A stretch of DNA of 64,000 nucleotides from Desulfosporosinus sp. (GCA_020692355.1 JAIMKP010000003.1:1-64000); one strand, 5' to 3'. Positions 33,871 to 41,660 are shown, counted from the first letter of the stretch. Numbers and translations: made by a program. Notes: a model not told the origin generated them from the sequence alone.

Positions 33871-34519
33871 AGAAGCGTTCATTGAAGCGTTGCTTTTACA
33901 ACTCAATGAATTGAAGGCGCACTATCCCTTAGAACTTATTGTAGTAGACGGCCAAAGTACGGATAGAACCCGGGAAATAGCTTCTAAATATTGTCAGCAC
34001 GTTTTGCCGGCATACCCCGGGCGAGGAGGACAATTGAATTTAGGAGCACGGAGAGCTTCGGGGGATATCCTGTGGTTTTTGCACGCAGACTCTCAGTTGC
34101 AGCCCGATTCCTTTCCCAGACTCGTTAGCTCGATTGCCGCCGGCGCAACCGGTGGTTGTTTTAAGTTAAAGTTTGCTGATGAGCGCTTAATCTACCGATT
34201 CATTGCCTTTGGTTCCAATTTAAGGGCCAAGTGGCTGAACAGCTTCTATGGAGATCAAGGGATTTTTGTGCATCGGGATGTTTTTTACCAACTCGGCGGC
34301 TTTCGGGAAATTCCGCTTATGGAAGATGTGGAGTTTTCCCGAAGATTAAAGAAAAAAGCCCGGGTGCAGGTTGTCGATGCATACCTTGTGACTAGCCCGC
34401 GACGGTTCAGAAAAGGAGTTTTAAGAACTCTGTTCTTGATGCAGGCTCTAAAGTTAGCCTTTCTCCTTAAGGTGGATCCGAAAATACTAGCCAGAATCTA
34501 TGGACTCGGCAGAGAATGA
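33824..34519 (+). CDS. GT2 glycosyltransferase, TIGR04283 type
   Basis: A 231-aa family-2 glycosyltransferase: VSVIIPTLNEEAFIEALL at the start, VVDGQSTDRTREIA, PGRGGQLNLGA, and the metal-binding FLHADSQLQPD around residue 85; MEDVEFSRRL gives the acceptor-side ED. This short form is the TIGR04283 group often paired with TIGR04282 proteins in arsenosugar-like clusters. Here the partner gene follows 21 bp later. Cytosolic or membrane-peripheral. Confidence 0.87.
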   Translation: MVKNTRVSVIIPTLNEEAFIEALLLQLNELKAHYPLELIVVDGQSTDRTREIASKYCQHVLPAYPGRGGQLNLGARRASGDILWFLHADSQLQPDSFPRLVSSIAAGATGGCFKLKFADERLIYRFIAFGSNLRAKWLNSFYGDQGIFVHRDVFYQLGGFREIPLMEDVEFSRRLKKKARVQVVDAYLVTSPRRFRKGVLRTLFLMQALKLAFLLKVDPKILARIYGLGRE

Positions 34520-34540
34520 GTAATGAGGTTAGGGGAGAAC

Positions 34541-35209
34541 ATGGACAGAGCACTGATTGTCATGACTCGCGTACCGGTACCAGGAGAAACAAAAACAAGA
34601 CTTATGCCTTACCTATCCGGCAAAGAATGCGCTGAGTTTCACGAAGCGTGTTTGCAAGATGTAATTCAAATACAAAAGATGTTAGGCATCCCTACCTATG
34701 TTTTTTATTCCGGAAACGTTACAAAGGACTTTATTCATTTGTTTCCGATTCAAACTCAGTTCCTGCCTCAAACGGGTCAGGATTTGGGCTATAGAATGGC
34801 TAATGCTTTCGCTCATTGTTTAACTCTTCACCGACGGGTAGTGATGATAGGTTCAGATTTACCCAACTTGACCGTCGGTTTTCTAGACCAAGCTTTTAAT
34901 GACTTAGAACTCAACGATGTTGTTCTTGGTCCGGCTTTGGATGGAGGTTACTATTTGTTCGGAGTCAAAAAACTCTATCCTGCACTGTTTTCAGGAATCG
35001 CATGGGGGAGCAGCCAGGTCCTGGAGAGGACGTTACAGATTATGAAGCGGGAAAAGTTGGCTTATGCGTTGTTAGAGTTTATGCAAGACCTGGACAGGAT
35101 AGAAGACTTGGTTACCTTTAGGAAAAACCCGGAAAACAAGGATACTCACGCCTGGCAGTACATTCATAAGATTTATACGCAGAGATTGGAGGAGGATTAC
35201 CATGGCTAA
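34541..35209 (+). CDS. TIGR04282-type nucleotidyl/glycosyltransferase (DUF2064)
   Basis: A 222-aa protein with MTRVPVPGETKTRLMPYL at the N terminus (the phosphate-binding loop of the CofC/DUF2064 fold), IGSDLPNLTVGFL and GPALDGGYYLFG, which are the diagnostic TIGR04282 blocks. ATG 34541 follows AGGGGAGAAC and is preferred to the ATG six codons upstream. In other bacteria TIGR04282 and TIGR04283 genes sit together in arsenosugar-type clusters. It overlaps the next radical SAM gene by 8 bp. Confidence 0.85.
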   Translation: MDRALIVMTRVPVPGETKTRLMPYLSGKECAEFHEACLQDVIQIQKMLGIPTYVFYSGNVTKDFIHLFPIQTQFLPQTGQDLGYRMANAFAHCLTLHRRVVMIGSDLPNLTVGFLDQAFNDLELNDVVLGPALDGGYYLFGVKKLYPALFSGIAWGSSQVLERTLQIMKREKLAYALLEFMQDLDRIEDLVTFRKNPENKDTHAWQYIHKIYTQRLEEDYHG

Positions 35210-36212
35210 ATCCAAAGTCTTTGATATTGTGGAAAAAGCCCTATCAGGCATCTTGATCGACAAAGAGGAGATTGACCTGCTTTTTCGGGTACCGCTTAAA
35301 ACCGAGGAAGCAATGGTTATACAATATGGATCACGAAAAATGAGTGAACACCTATCCCGGGGTAAAGCAGAGATCCACGGCCAAGTCGGCATCAATATTG
35401 GCCCTTGCCCCAAAAACTGCCAATTTTGCTCTTTTGCAAGCTCCAACAAGGTTTTCCCTACAAACTCAGTTCTCTCGCTGGAAGATATTATCGCTCGCTG
35501 TCAAGACTTTGAAGACGTCGGTGCTAACGCCATCTATTTGATGTCTACTGCAAACTTTAGCTTTGCTCGCTACGTTGAAATCGCCCAGGAAGTTAGAAAG
35601 AATCTCAAGCCAGAAACCGTTTTGGTCGCCAATGTGGGGGATTTTACTTATGAACAAGCGCTGGCGTTAAAACAAGCCGGAGTCAATGGAGTTTATCATG
35701 CGTTGCGACTTGGCGAAGGAACGGTCACGGGGATTGATCCTTCTCTCCGCTTAAATACCTTCAAAGCGGCTAAAGAGGCCGGGTTGGCTTTAGGGACCTG
35801 TGTGGAGCCGGTCGGACCGGAACATTCCGTCGAAGAGCTGGTAGAAAAAACCCTGATTGCCCGGGAATCGAATCCGGTTTTTAGTGGAGCTATGCGGCGG
35901 ATTACGCTACCGGGAACCCCATTAAGCAAGTATGGAATGATGAGTGAAGCCAAAATGGCCCACATCTTGGCCGTGGTCAGGTTAGCTATGGGGCCTGATA
36001 TCCTTGGTAATTGTACGCATGAGCCTAATGTCTATGGTGCAGCGGCTGGGGCAAACCTTATTTGGGCGGAAGTTGGGTCTAATCCTCGCGATATTGCGGG
36101 TGAAACTCAGAAAAACCGTGGTTTCAGTGTGGAAAAATGCCGGGAAATCTTTTGGGAGGCTGATTGGGAAGTGCTTTCAGGGCCGTCACAGTTTTTTCTA
36201 AGTGCTATATAG
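35202..36212 (+). CDS. BioB-like radical SAM protein
   Basis: A 336-aa radical SAM enzyme of the BioB/HydE type. The cluster motif CPKNCQFCSFAS is near residue 70; before it comes HGQVGINIGP, and after it AIYLMSTANFSFARY and VYHALRLGEGTVTGIDP, giving a full TIM barrel. The C-terminal part has CTHEPNVYGAAAGANLIWAE instead of the BioB SGRE block, so it is not biotin synthase. It ends the glycosyltransferase cluster and likely acts on the same product; its reaction is unknown. The gene start lies inside the end of the DUF2064 gene. Confidence 0.83.
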   Translation: MAKSKVFDIVEKALSGILIDKEEIDLLFRVPLKTEEAMVIQYGSRKMSEHLSRGKAEIHGQVGINIGPCPKNCQFCSFASSNKVFPTNSVLSLEDIIARCQDFEDVGANAIYLMSTANFSFARYVEIAQEVRKNLKPETVLVANVGDFTYEQALALKQAGVNGVYHALRLGEGTVTGIDPSLRLNTFKAAKEAGLALGTCVEPVGPEHSVEELVEKTLIARESNPVFSGAMRRITLPGTPLSKYGMMSEAKMAHILAVVRLAMGPDILGNCTHEPNVYGAAAGANLIWAEVGSNPRDIAGETQKNRGFSVEKCREIFWEADWEVLSGPSQFFLSAI

Positions 36213-36229
36213 GCACTTAGAGCATGTTA

Positions 36230-36477
36230 GTGAACTCGTTCAGCTCAAGCTGAACACAGAGACTTCGGTGACGAAAGTGTCCAGTGGACACTTTCGCCGA
36301 AAGCGCTTAGCCTTTAACGAACGCTATCGCGCTGAAGGATGGAGTCTACCTCCGTCGCCGCTAAGTGTTTCTATTGGGAAAGGCGGCTCGGCGATACTCT
36401 CCACTGGAGACTATCGTCACCGAAGCACAGTACGGGGGACCCACTCCCACTTGTAGAAGTGGGAGTCTTACGATTGG
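36230..36477 (+). mobile_element. IS200/IS605-like non-coding element, copy B (248 bp)
   Basis: Begins GTGAACTCGTTC and ends CTTACGATTGG as in copies A and C. It is the longest copy and carries two additional perfect hairpins (CGAAAGTGTC-CAGT-GGACACTTTCG, and CGATACTCTC-CA-CTGGAGACTATCG). Left flank TTA precedes the first G. It inserted 18 bp after the radical SAM stop codon and separates the cluster from the VTT gene. No coding capacity. Confidence 0.85.
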
Positions 36478-36565
36478 ATAAATCGAAATTTCCAGGACGC
36501 TAAAAATCAATGTTCACCTCTTAAAATCGGAGCGGATGAAACCGAAAAACGGAGGGATGCTTTTG

Positions 36566-37282
36566 ATGTCTCTTACAAAAAAGAAACTAAACACCCTGGT
36601 CATTACCCTAATCTTGCTGGTCCTGGTGCTTTTGTACTTTGCAATCCCCTCTTTTGCACTTCAGGTCAATACAGCAGTGCGTATATTATCTCAGGCCGAT
36701 ATTAAAGGTCTGAGAACTTACCTAGCGGGCTTTGGTATCTTGGCACCAATCGTCTCTATGGCTCTGATGGTCTTGCAGGCTTTGGCCTCACCTTTGCCCG
36801 CTTTCGTGATTACTTTCGCCAATTCCTGGATATTCGGTTGGTTTTGGGGTGCGGTGTACTCCTGGACCGGAGCTATGATCGGTGCCTCGCTCTGTTATTG
36901 GATCGCTAAAGCTTATGGTCACCCTGTAGTTGAAAAATTCGTAGGAAATAAGAGTTTGGAAATGACGGATCAATTTTTTGAAACGTACGGCGAGTATTCT
37001 ATTATTGTTGCCCGCTTGATTCCAGTTGTTCCCTTCGATATCATTTCCTATGCGGCAGGTCTCACGCGAATCGGTTTCTGGAGTTTTTTCTGGGCTACCG
37101 GTGTTGGACAATTGCCGGCAACTCTCCTTTATTCATGGTTGGGTGAGAACATGACCCCTTCTGCCAAGTACGCTTTCTGGGCTGTCAGCGGCTTCCTGAT
37201 TCTTTTTGTTCTAAGCCTGGCGATAAAGAAAGGATTAAAAACGAAGTTAGACCGGAAAAAAGATACGTATGAGGGTCGATAA
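36566..37282 (+). CDS. TVP38/TMEM64-family (VTT domain) membrane protein
   Basis: A 238-aa membrane protein with about six hydrophobic segments. The VTT/SNARE-associated core is visible in ASPLPAFVITFANSWIFGWF, AMIGASLCYWIAKAYG and ARLIPVVPFDIISYAAGLT. ATG 36566 lies 9 nt after GGAGGG; an ATG 10 codons earlier is less well supported. The family is linked to lipid scrambling and frequently accompanies TIGR04282/TIGR04283 genes, so it was probably the last gene of the preceding cluster before the mobile element inserted. Confidence 0.87.
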   Translation: MSLTKKKLNTLVITLILLVLVLLYFAIPSFALQVNTAVRILSQADIKGLRTYLAGFGILAPIVSMALMVLQALASPLPAFVITFANSWIFGWFWGAVYSWTGAMIGASLCYWIAKAYGHPVVEKFVGNKSLEMTDQFFETYGEYSIIVARLIPVVPFDIISYAAGLTRIGFWSFFWATGVGQLPATLLYSWLGENMTPSAKYAFWAVSGFLILFVLSLAIKKGLKTKLDRKKDTYEGR

Positions 37283-37383
37283 AGAACATGAGCGTAAAGA
37301 AATCAAGAGAAAGACTGCCAAAAAACGAGATTTTATTTGATTTCGTAATCCTTAACCTTGAAGCTACTTGTAAAAACTCACAA

Positions 37384-37402
37384 AGGTCAATAAAGGTCAA
37401 AG
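37384..37402 (+). promoter_or_regulatory. CtsR operator of the hsp20 gene
   Basis: AGGTCAATAAAGGTCAAAG contains the CtsR heptad direct repeat GGTCAA-N4-GGTCAAA. It overlaps the -35 region of a promoter whose -10 is TATAAT at 37418-37423. Confidence 0.8.
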
Positions 37403-37439
37403 ATCGCCTTTGCATCCTATAATCGCAAGCGGTATATTA

Positions 37440-37457
37440 AGGTCAGAAAAGGTCAGT
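37440..37457 (+). promoter_or_regulatory. Second, weaker CtsR box
   Basis: AGGTCAGAAAAGGTCAGT repeats the GGTCA half-site with the same 10-bp periodicity, 20 bp downstream of the -10. Two boxes bracketing the promoter suggest tight heat-shock repression. The rest of 37283-37520 has no gene. Confidence 0.6.
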
Positions 37458-37527
37458 GACCGAATCCGGAAATTATCCCCAGAGTGGGCCATTGACACGA
37501 ACAAAAAATATACTGGAGGTGCGAGAT

Positions 37528-37971
37528 ATGTTTGGTTTAACACCCTATCGCAAAAATGCAATTCAAATTTCACAGCCTGTTTTCGACATTGGACGTCTGT
37601 TTGAGGATTTCTTTTCCGACGCTTTCCTCCCTGCGGCTTTTCACCAAATGGGGGGAATAAAAGTTGACATCAAGGATACAGAGAAGGCCTATGTGCTTGA
37701 GGCTGACCTTCCGGGTGTTAACAAGGAGGATCTAAAACTTGAATTCGAGGATGGCCGCCTGACCATCATGGTTGAACGCGATGAACGGCTGGAATCAGAC
37801 AAGGAAAATTACCTGCACCGTGAACGCCGGTTCTACTCTACATCCAGAAGTTTTAGTTTTGAAGATGTTAATCAAGATCAGATCAGTGCCAAGTACGAAA
37901 ACGGCGTTCTGAGCGTGACCCTGCCAAAAAGCGAAATCCCCTCACGCAACAAACGCATTCAAATTTCCTAA
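37528..37971 (+). CDS. Small heat-shock protein, Hsp20/alpha-crystallin family
   Basis: ATP-independent chaperone, 147 aa. Residues about 40-140 form the alpha-crystallin domain with KVDIKDTEKAYVLEADLPGV, YSTSRSFSFED and the diagnostic NGVLSVTLPK; the C-terminal IQIS is the IxI oligomerisation tail. ATG 37528 follows TGGAGGT. It is preceded by CtsR boxes and followed by a 20-bp palindromic hairpin. Confidence 0.95.
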   Translation: MFGLTPYRKNAIQISQPVFDIGRLFEDFFSDAFLPAAFHQMGGIKVDIKDTEKAYVLEADLPGVNKEDLKLEFEDGRLTIMVERDERLESDKENYLHRERRFYSTSRSFSFEDVNQDQISAKYENGVLSVTLPKSEIPSRNKRIQIS

Positions 37972-37993
37972 ATAAGAATTTGACCCGACTTTA

Positions 37994-38040
37994 ACACGAA
38001 GAGACACACCTTCTCTCAAGGAAGGTGTGTCTCTTCGTGT
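37994..38040. terminator. 20-bp perfect hairpin after hsp20
   Basis: ACACGAAGAGACACACCTTC is exactly complementary to the arm ending at 38040, with a 7-nt loop. There is no T-tract, but the location 22 bp after the stop of hsp20 and between convergent genes suggests a bidirectional terminator or mRNA stabiliser. Confidence 0.65.
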
Positions 38041-38085
38041 GATCAACCATCTACGGAACCACATGCTAACCTATGCCTGACTGCT

Positions 38086-38274
38086 TTATACTCCGCTGAA
38101 TTGCTGGAAGACCAACGGTTCCCATCCGGAAGTTTTGGCGGAACCATTATGGCAAAAGGGGCAGCTAAAGTTACATCCGCCGAGAAAAAGCGTGCTGCAT
38201 AGCTTGCCAGGGTAATCCACCGCCGAGGTCAACTGCACTCCTGCTAAGGTGTCTTCAAATTCAGCGGGCGGCAT
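38086..38274 (-). pseudogene. Truncated NrdG (anaerobic RNR activase) fragment
   Basis: Sixty-two codons from ATG 38274 read through AGVQLTSAVDYPGKLCSTLF and GGCNFSCPFCHNG, the start of the anaerobic ribonucleotide reductase-activating protein, including the radical SAM CxxxCxxC. It then diverges and stops after only 25 more residues, against about 170-230 aa in the intact family, so the barrel is missing. It lies downstream of a cobalamin riboswitch, the usual control for class III RNR genes in organisms that also own a B12-dependent RNR. Confidence 0.75.
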
Positions 38275-38367
38275 AGACAAATTCCTGCCTCTCCTGGAAA
38301 ACAGCCATATCTCCTCTTCCTTTCCGCGCATGATCCAGTCCACAGACATGATACTCGCCATCGATGA

Positions 38368-38646
38368 CTAAGCCCGCTTTTCCCCAGGCGACAGGATAAA
38401 GACAACGCCCCGCGTGCGCCCTGACTTCATTCCTCCCCCCTGTTCAGGCTTTTGAATTTTTCCCATTCTCGCGCTACCTTTAACCTTGTCTATGATTCTC
38501 ATCTTGTCGTGTCCCTCAAGCTCTTCAAGCTCATCGTCGATATCCATAAGCTGTACCAACCACTTGACACGATGTTCCTGATCGGTCACAAGTTGGCCTA
38601 AAACTTCTTCCCGCGCCCGGCGCAACGATTTGACATACGTCCCCAT
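38368..38646 (-). CDS. Hypothetical 92-aa protein behind the second cobalamin riboswitch
   Basis: Start ATG 38646 follows AAGAAAGGATGGAGAAAA. The sequence is charged and helical (YVKSLRRAREEVLGQLV, LMDIDDELEELEGHDKM) with a basic tail ending SPGEKRA. I do not recognise it. It is the first ORF after the riboswitch terminator and precedes the NrdG fragment by about 90 bp, so it would be cobalamin-controlled. A frame shift just past its stop would open a further 40 codons, so it might itself be the remains of a longer gene. Confidence 0.5.
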   Translation of the reverse strand: MGTYVKSLRRAREEVLGQLVTDQEHRVKWLVQLMDIDDELEELEGHDKMRIIDKVKGSARMGKIQKPEQGGGMKSGRTRGVVFILSPGEKRA

Positions 38647-38705
38647 TTTTCTCCATCCTTTCTTCAAACTCAACGATCCATACTCATTAATAATCCATAG
38701 GATAG

Positions 38706-38743
38706 TCCATAAAGAAAACCCTCTACAGAAATCCTGTAAAGGG
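38706..38743 (-). terminator. Terminator of the second cobalamin riboswitch
   Basis: CCCTTTACAG-GATTT-CTGTAGAGGG followed by TTTTCTTTATGG on the minus strand; identical in stem and loop to the terminator in front of btuF. Confidence 0.85.
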
Positions 38744-38746
38744 TTT

Positions 38747-39000
38747 TTGCTCTTCCGGCTAGCCGGATAATAGCTTCCGGTTGCAGGGCATCGCAACATT
38801 CCCCCTATCCTCCGTAGGTTCCTGTGTAGCTTCGAAGCGAGCAGGTCTCCTGGCTTAAGTTCATCGCCGCCTCACGTCTTCCCGGTTTCCCAGTGACATT
38901 TTGTAAGGCCGCTCACTATCACAGTGGCGGGACCGCGTCAGATTTGCTGACTTCCCTTTTCAATACTTTTCCGAAGGAAAAGTATACTCGCTCTCCCATA
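38747..39000 (-). ncRNA. Second cobalamin riboswitch
   Basis: Carries the same core as the btuF riboswitch: GCGGTCCCGCCACTGTGA, CACTGGGAAACCGGGAAG and GCCAGGAGACCTGC, with nearly identical peripheral parts. It controls the 92-aa ORF and the NrdG fragment. High identity to the copy 9.4 kb away indicates a recent duplication. Confidence 0.93.
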
Positions 39001-39049
39001 TGAAGTTTTCTTATGCACCATGAAAGTTATACTTTCTGAATAGCCAAGT

Positions 39050-39080
39050 ATAGGCTAGCAGATAAGAACCAGCCTGTCAA
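39050..39080 (-). promoter_or_regulatory. Possible promoter of the second riboswitch
   Basis: TTGACA (39080-39075, minus strand) is followed after 17 nt by TAGCCT and then TATACT a few bases later. Same arrangement as at the first riboswitch; the exact -10 is uncertain. Confidence 0.4.
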
Positions 39081-39166
39081 TAGCAAAGGTTTATGCTAAT
39101 TTCAGGCCCAATTTGCGTCAGTATTTCTTTATGCAATTCATACCAAGTTTGCCCTTGCTGCGCCTG

Positions 39167-40180
39167 CTATCCCTTCTTTTTACGCCAAATACGCTGGAGC
39201 GGCCAGGCGATGAGCGCGATCAGAATCAGCCCGAGAAGCGCTGACAGTAGATAGCCCAATGCCTGCTGCCAGAAACTCTGATCAAATCCTGCAATTCCAT
39301 AATCGGGCAGAAGAACATGCTTCCAAAACTCTCCCAACTTACCCAATCCCTGAGGGACAAATCCCAGCTGAGACTGCAGATCTTCTCCGCCCCATTCACC
39401 CCAGGCCGTACCGGAAGCCAAAAGTCCCAGAGGACTCAGCACAACCAAAACCGCCAGCCAGGGAAGGAAACGTTTCCAGCTCAAAGGAGCCTTATCCCGT
39501 GCCGATTGATCATCCTCCAGAAAAGCTGGATTGGACTGCTGCAGATAACGCAAAACGAGCACTGTAACTACGCCCTCAATGGGTCCGGCCACCGTCAAAT
39601 GCGCAAAGAGCATCGCGGGAACCGCCTGACTGAGCCCATATGGGCAATACAAGGGCACCCCGGTCACCGAATGAAAGAGTAATGGCTGCAAACCGAATTC
39701 GATTCCCGCCATCACGGCAGCCGCAGTTATTCCGATATATCCGGCTATCGCAGCCGCGATCCAGCGACGCTTGGATCCGGCCGGACTTTTTGTGGCAACA
39801 AGCTTATATACAAAGTAGCTGATAAAGGGAAGAACGATACCCATATTAAAAATATTGGCTCCCAGCGCCAGAATCCCGCCGTCGCCAAAGAACACCGCTT
39901 GAATGATCAACGCAATTGAGATGCTGAGCATCGCCGCCCAAGGACCCAGTAGAATGGCCAGCAGTGACCCTCCTACCGCATGCGCTGTCGTACCGTCTGG
40001 CACGGGCACATTAAACATCATGATGGTAAAGGAAAATGCCGCCCCAATCGCTAACAGCGGGACATCCTTGGCACGTACGCTTTGGGAAGCCTTACGCGCA
40101 CCCACAGAAAGACCCAGCGCACTTACGAGCCCAAGAACCGCATCCGTTTGTGGACTTAAATACCCGTCCGGTATATGCAT
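39167..40180 (-). CDS. cbiM: CbiM energy-coupling cobalt (or nickel) importer subunit
   Basis: The metal-binding S component of an ECF Co/Ni importer. MHIPDGYLSP at the very N terminus supplies the Met-His amine ligands for the metal; PDGTTAHAVGGSLLAILLGPW and GANIFNMG are family blocks. At 337 aa it is longer than minimal CbiM because a CbiN/PDGLE-like C-terminal part (SPLGLLASGTAWGEWG plus a final membrane helix) is fused. ATG 40180 follows AAAGGAG; the upstream in-frame extension belongs to a decayed methyltransferase. CbiQ and CbiO genes are not present nearby. Confidence 0.9.
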   Translation of the reverse strand: MHIPDGYLSPQTDAVLGLVSALGLSVGARKASQSVRAKDVPLLAIGAAFSFTIMMFNVPVPDGTTAHAVGGSLLAILLGPWAAMLSISIALIIQAVFFGDGGILALGANIFNMGIVLPFISYFVYKLVATKSPAGSKRRWIAAAIAGYIGITAAAVMAGIEFGLQPLLFHSVTGVPLYCPYGLSQAVPAMLFAHLTVAGPIEGVVTVLVLRYLQQSNPAFLEDDQSARDKAPLSWKRFLPWLAVLVVLSPLGLLASGTAWGEWGGEDLQSQLGFVPQGLGKLGEFWKHVLLPDYGIAGFDQSFWQQALGYLLSALLGLILIALIAWPLQRIWRKKKG

Positions 40181-40191
40181 AGCAAACAACT

Positions 40192-40604
40192 CCTTTTTAA
40201 ACTTTATAATTTTCTTCCCGTCAAAAGAATATTGAGACGTATCTTCAATGACAACATCCGTAAAACCTACTTCTGAAAAAATAGCGAGCATCGTGCTTCC
40301 CTCCGGTAACAAATCGTTACCCACGGCACCTCCGAGAGAGACATGAATTAGGCCAATGATACTTTTTCTTCGCTTCTGCCAGCATCTGAGGAGCAAAATC
40401 CAGTGTCACTACGGCTCCTGATGCACCTACAGCTTCGACCAACATTGGAATGAGTACTCCTGTCCCAGTCCCGACATCAAGCACTTTACTACCCCTGGAC
40501 AGCGCCAGTTTCCGCACAATATCGCGCAACCGATCGATGACCTCATTCGTGATAAGTCCATCTCATTGAGCAGCCTTTTCATCGAAATAGTCTCGTAACT
40601 GCAT
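40192..40604 (-). pseudogene. Broken class I SAM-dependent methyltransferase
   Basis: From ATG 40604 the frame reads MQLRDYFDEKAAQ, an in-frame TGA, then DGLITNEVIDRLRDIVRKL and SKVLDVGTGTGVLIPML, the SAM-binding glycine loop, and VVTLDFAPQML. After an internal deletion and frame shift the typical C-terminal EVGFTDVVIEDTSQYSF appears, whose frame runs without a stop into cbiM. At least three lesions make it non-functional. Confidence 0.8.
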
Positions 40605-40622
40605 GCTCTAGCACCTCACCTT

Positions 40623-41115
40623 CTACAAAGGCATAACCACAGGCCGATTCTCTACTCGCCCGATCCTAACCTTTACGTCATATGCTCTCGCGATATTTTC
40701 CTCTGTCATCACCTCCATGCCTCCCACGGCAAATACCTTTCTGTCTTTGATCAGGAGAAAACGGTTGGCAAATCGTAGCGCCAGATTTAGATCATGCATG
40801 ACCGCGATCACCGCCAGATTTCGCTCCTTGGCTGTTTCCCGTACCGCCCGCAACACTTCGAGTTGATTTTTCAGGTCCAGATTACTGGTTGGCTCATCCA
40901 GGAGCAGCACATCCGGCTCCTGCGCCAAAGACATTTCCTGCTCCGTCCGTCGGCGTTGCGGACGATCGATGCCGCGGTGAGTCACCTGTTGCCAATTCCC
41001 CCAAAGCAATCTGCACCGCTTTGTAACCAATCGCCAATCCGGGACAGACATGCCCATGAAAAGCCACACAACGCTGCCAATCGTCATTCACCACAGTATT
41101 TTCCTCCATCATCAT
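40623..41115 (-). pseudogene. FmdE N terminus fused by deletion to an ABC-ATPase C terminus
   Basis: The 5' part (from ATG 41115) encodes WQRCVAFHGHVCPGLAIGYK, the FmdE/FwdE metal-binding start. Within about 45 codons the reading is lost and another frame supplies EPDVLLLDEPTSNLDLKNQL, VIAVMHDLNLALRFANRF and a normal BtuD/FecE end. Walker A and the signature motif are absent. A large deletion therefore joined the first gene of an fmdE-importer operon to its last one, removing lipoprotein and permease genes. It retains its leader RNA. Confidence 0.8.
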
Positions 41116-41575
41116 TCACCCCATTTAATTTTTATTATTAGAAAATCTGTTCCAAAAAAATAACCGCCTGCCGCAACCCTGGCCTCGGACTGACCTATTT
41201 ACAACAGGCGGTAAAGAGGAGGTAATCTATTATTAGATTCATGCCAAATCTAATAAACTAAGAAAAGATAATCCCTATAGAAAAGACCATGGCATCATCC
41301 AGCGCCATCTTGCCGCTGAAAGACCTCCATGGTCTCATCAAACAATTCTTCTATTTTGCATTGAACGAGTTCACTGACTATTGACGAGCTATAATTAGTG
41401 TCCCCTGAAAAAGTCCCTTGAATTGCGTTCGAATTTTCCGCTTACCGCAGTCCCTGCTCCACAGAAAAAGACCATGGAGCAACCGTATCTGGTCAAGACC
41501 TCCATGGTCTTATTATTTCAGTATTTACTTCTTGCTATTTATATTCTCCATTCAATTCAGATTTCCTGCTAGCAG
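41116..41575 (-). promoter_or_regulatory. Multi-hairpin terminator leader L1 (candidate regulatory RNA)
   Basis: On the minus strand, in order: hairpin H1 (41511-41468; AGACCATGGAG with CTCCATGGTCT, then TTTTTC), a spacer with TGTGGAGCAGGGACTG, hairpin H2 (41335-41284; outer stem AGACCATGG/CCATGGTCT, inner CAGCG/CGCTG), a short hairpin with a GGCATG loop, and H3 (41211-41164; CCGCCTG/CAGGCGG, then TTATTTTTTT) directly before the fmdE relic. The same array recurs as L2. Each hairpin ends in T residues only on the minus strand. A 12-bp piece of the mobile-element left end lies at about 41363-41374. No gene overlaps this stretch on the plus strand before 41608. Confidence 0.65.
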
Positions 41576-41607
41576 CCTAAAAGAATTTGCTGCTGGGATA
41601 AATAAAT

Positions 41608-41635
41608 TTGCGATAGGACAAATTAATGGTAGAAT
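41608..41635 (+). promoter_or_regulatory. Promoter of the 77-aa ORF
   Basis: TTGCGA, 16-nt spacer, TAGAAT, about 25 bp ahead of the start codon; plausible sigma-A promoter. Confidence 0.45.
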
Positions 41636-41660
41636 GTCTATCCATAAGGAGGAAAGGTAT

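Noticed and set aside
40181-40396. 72-residue N-terminal extension of CbiM
   Set aside because: The extension is the tail of a broken methyltransferase; CbiM needs MHIPDG at its N terminus and a ribosome site precedes that ATG.
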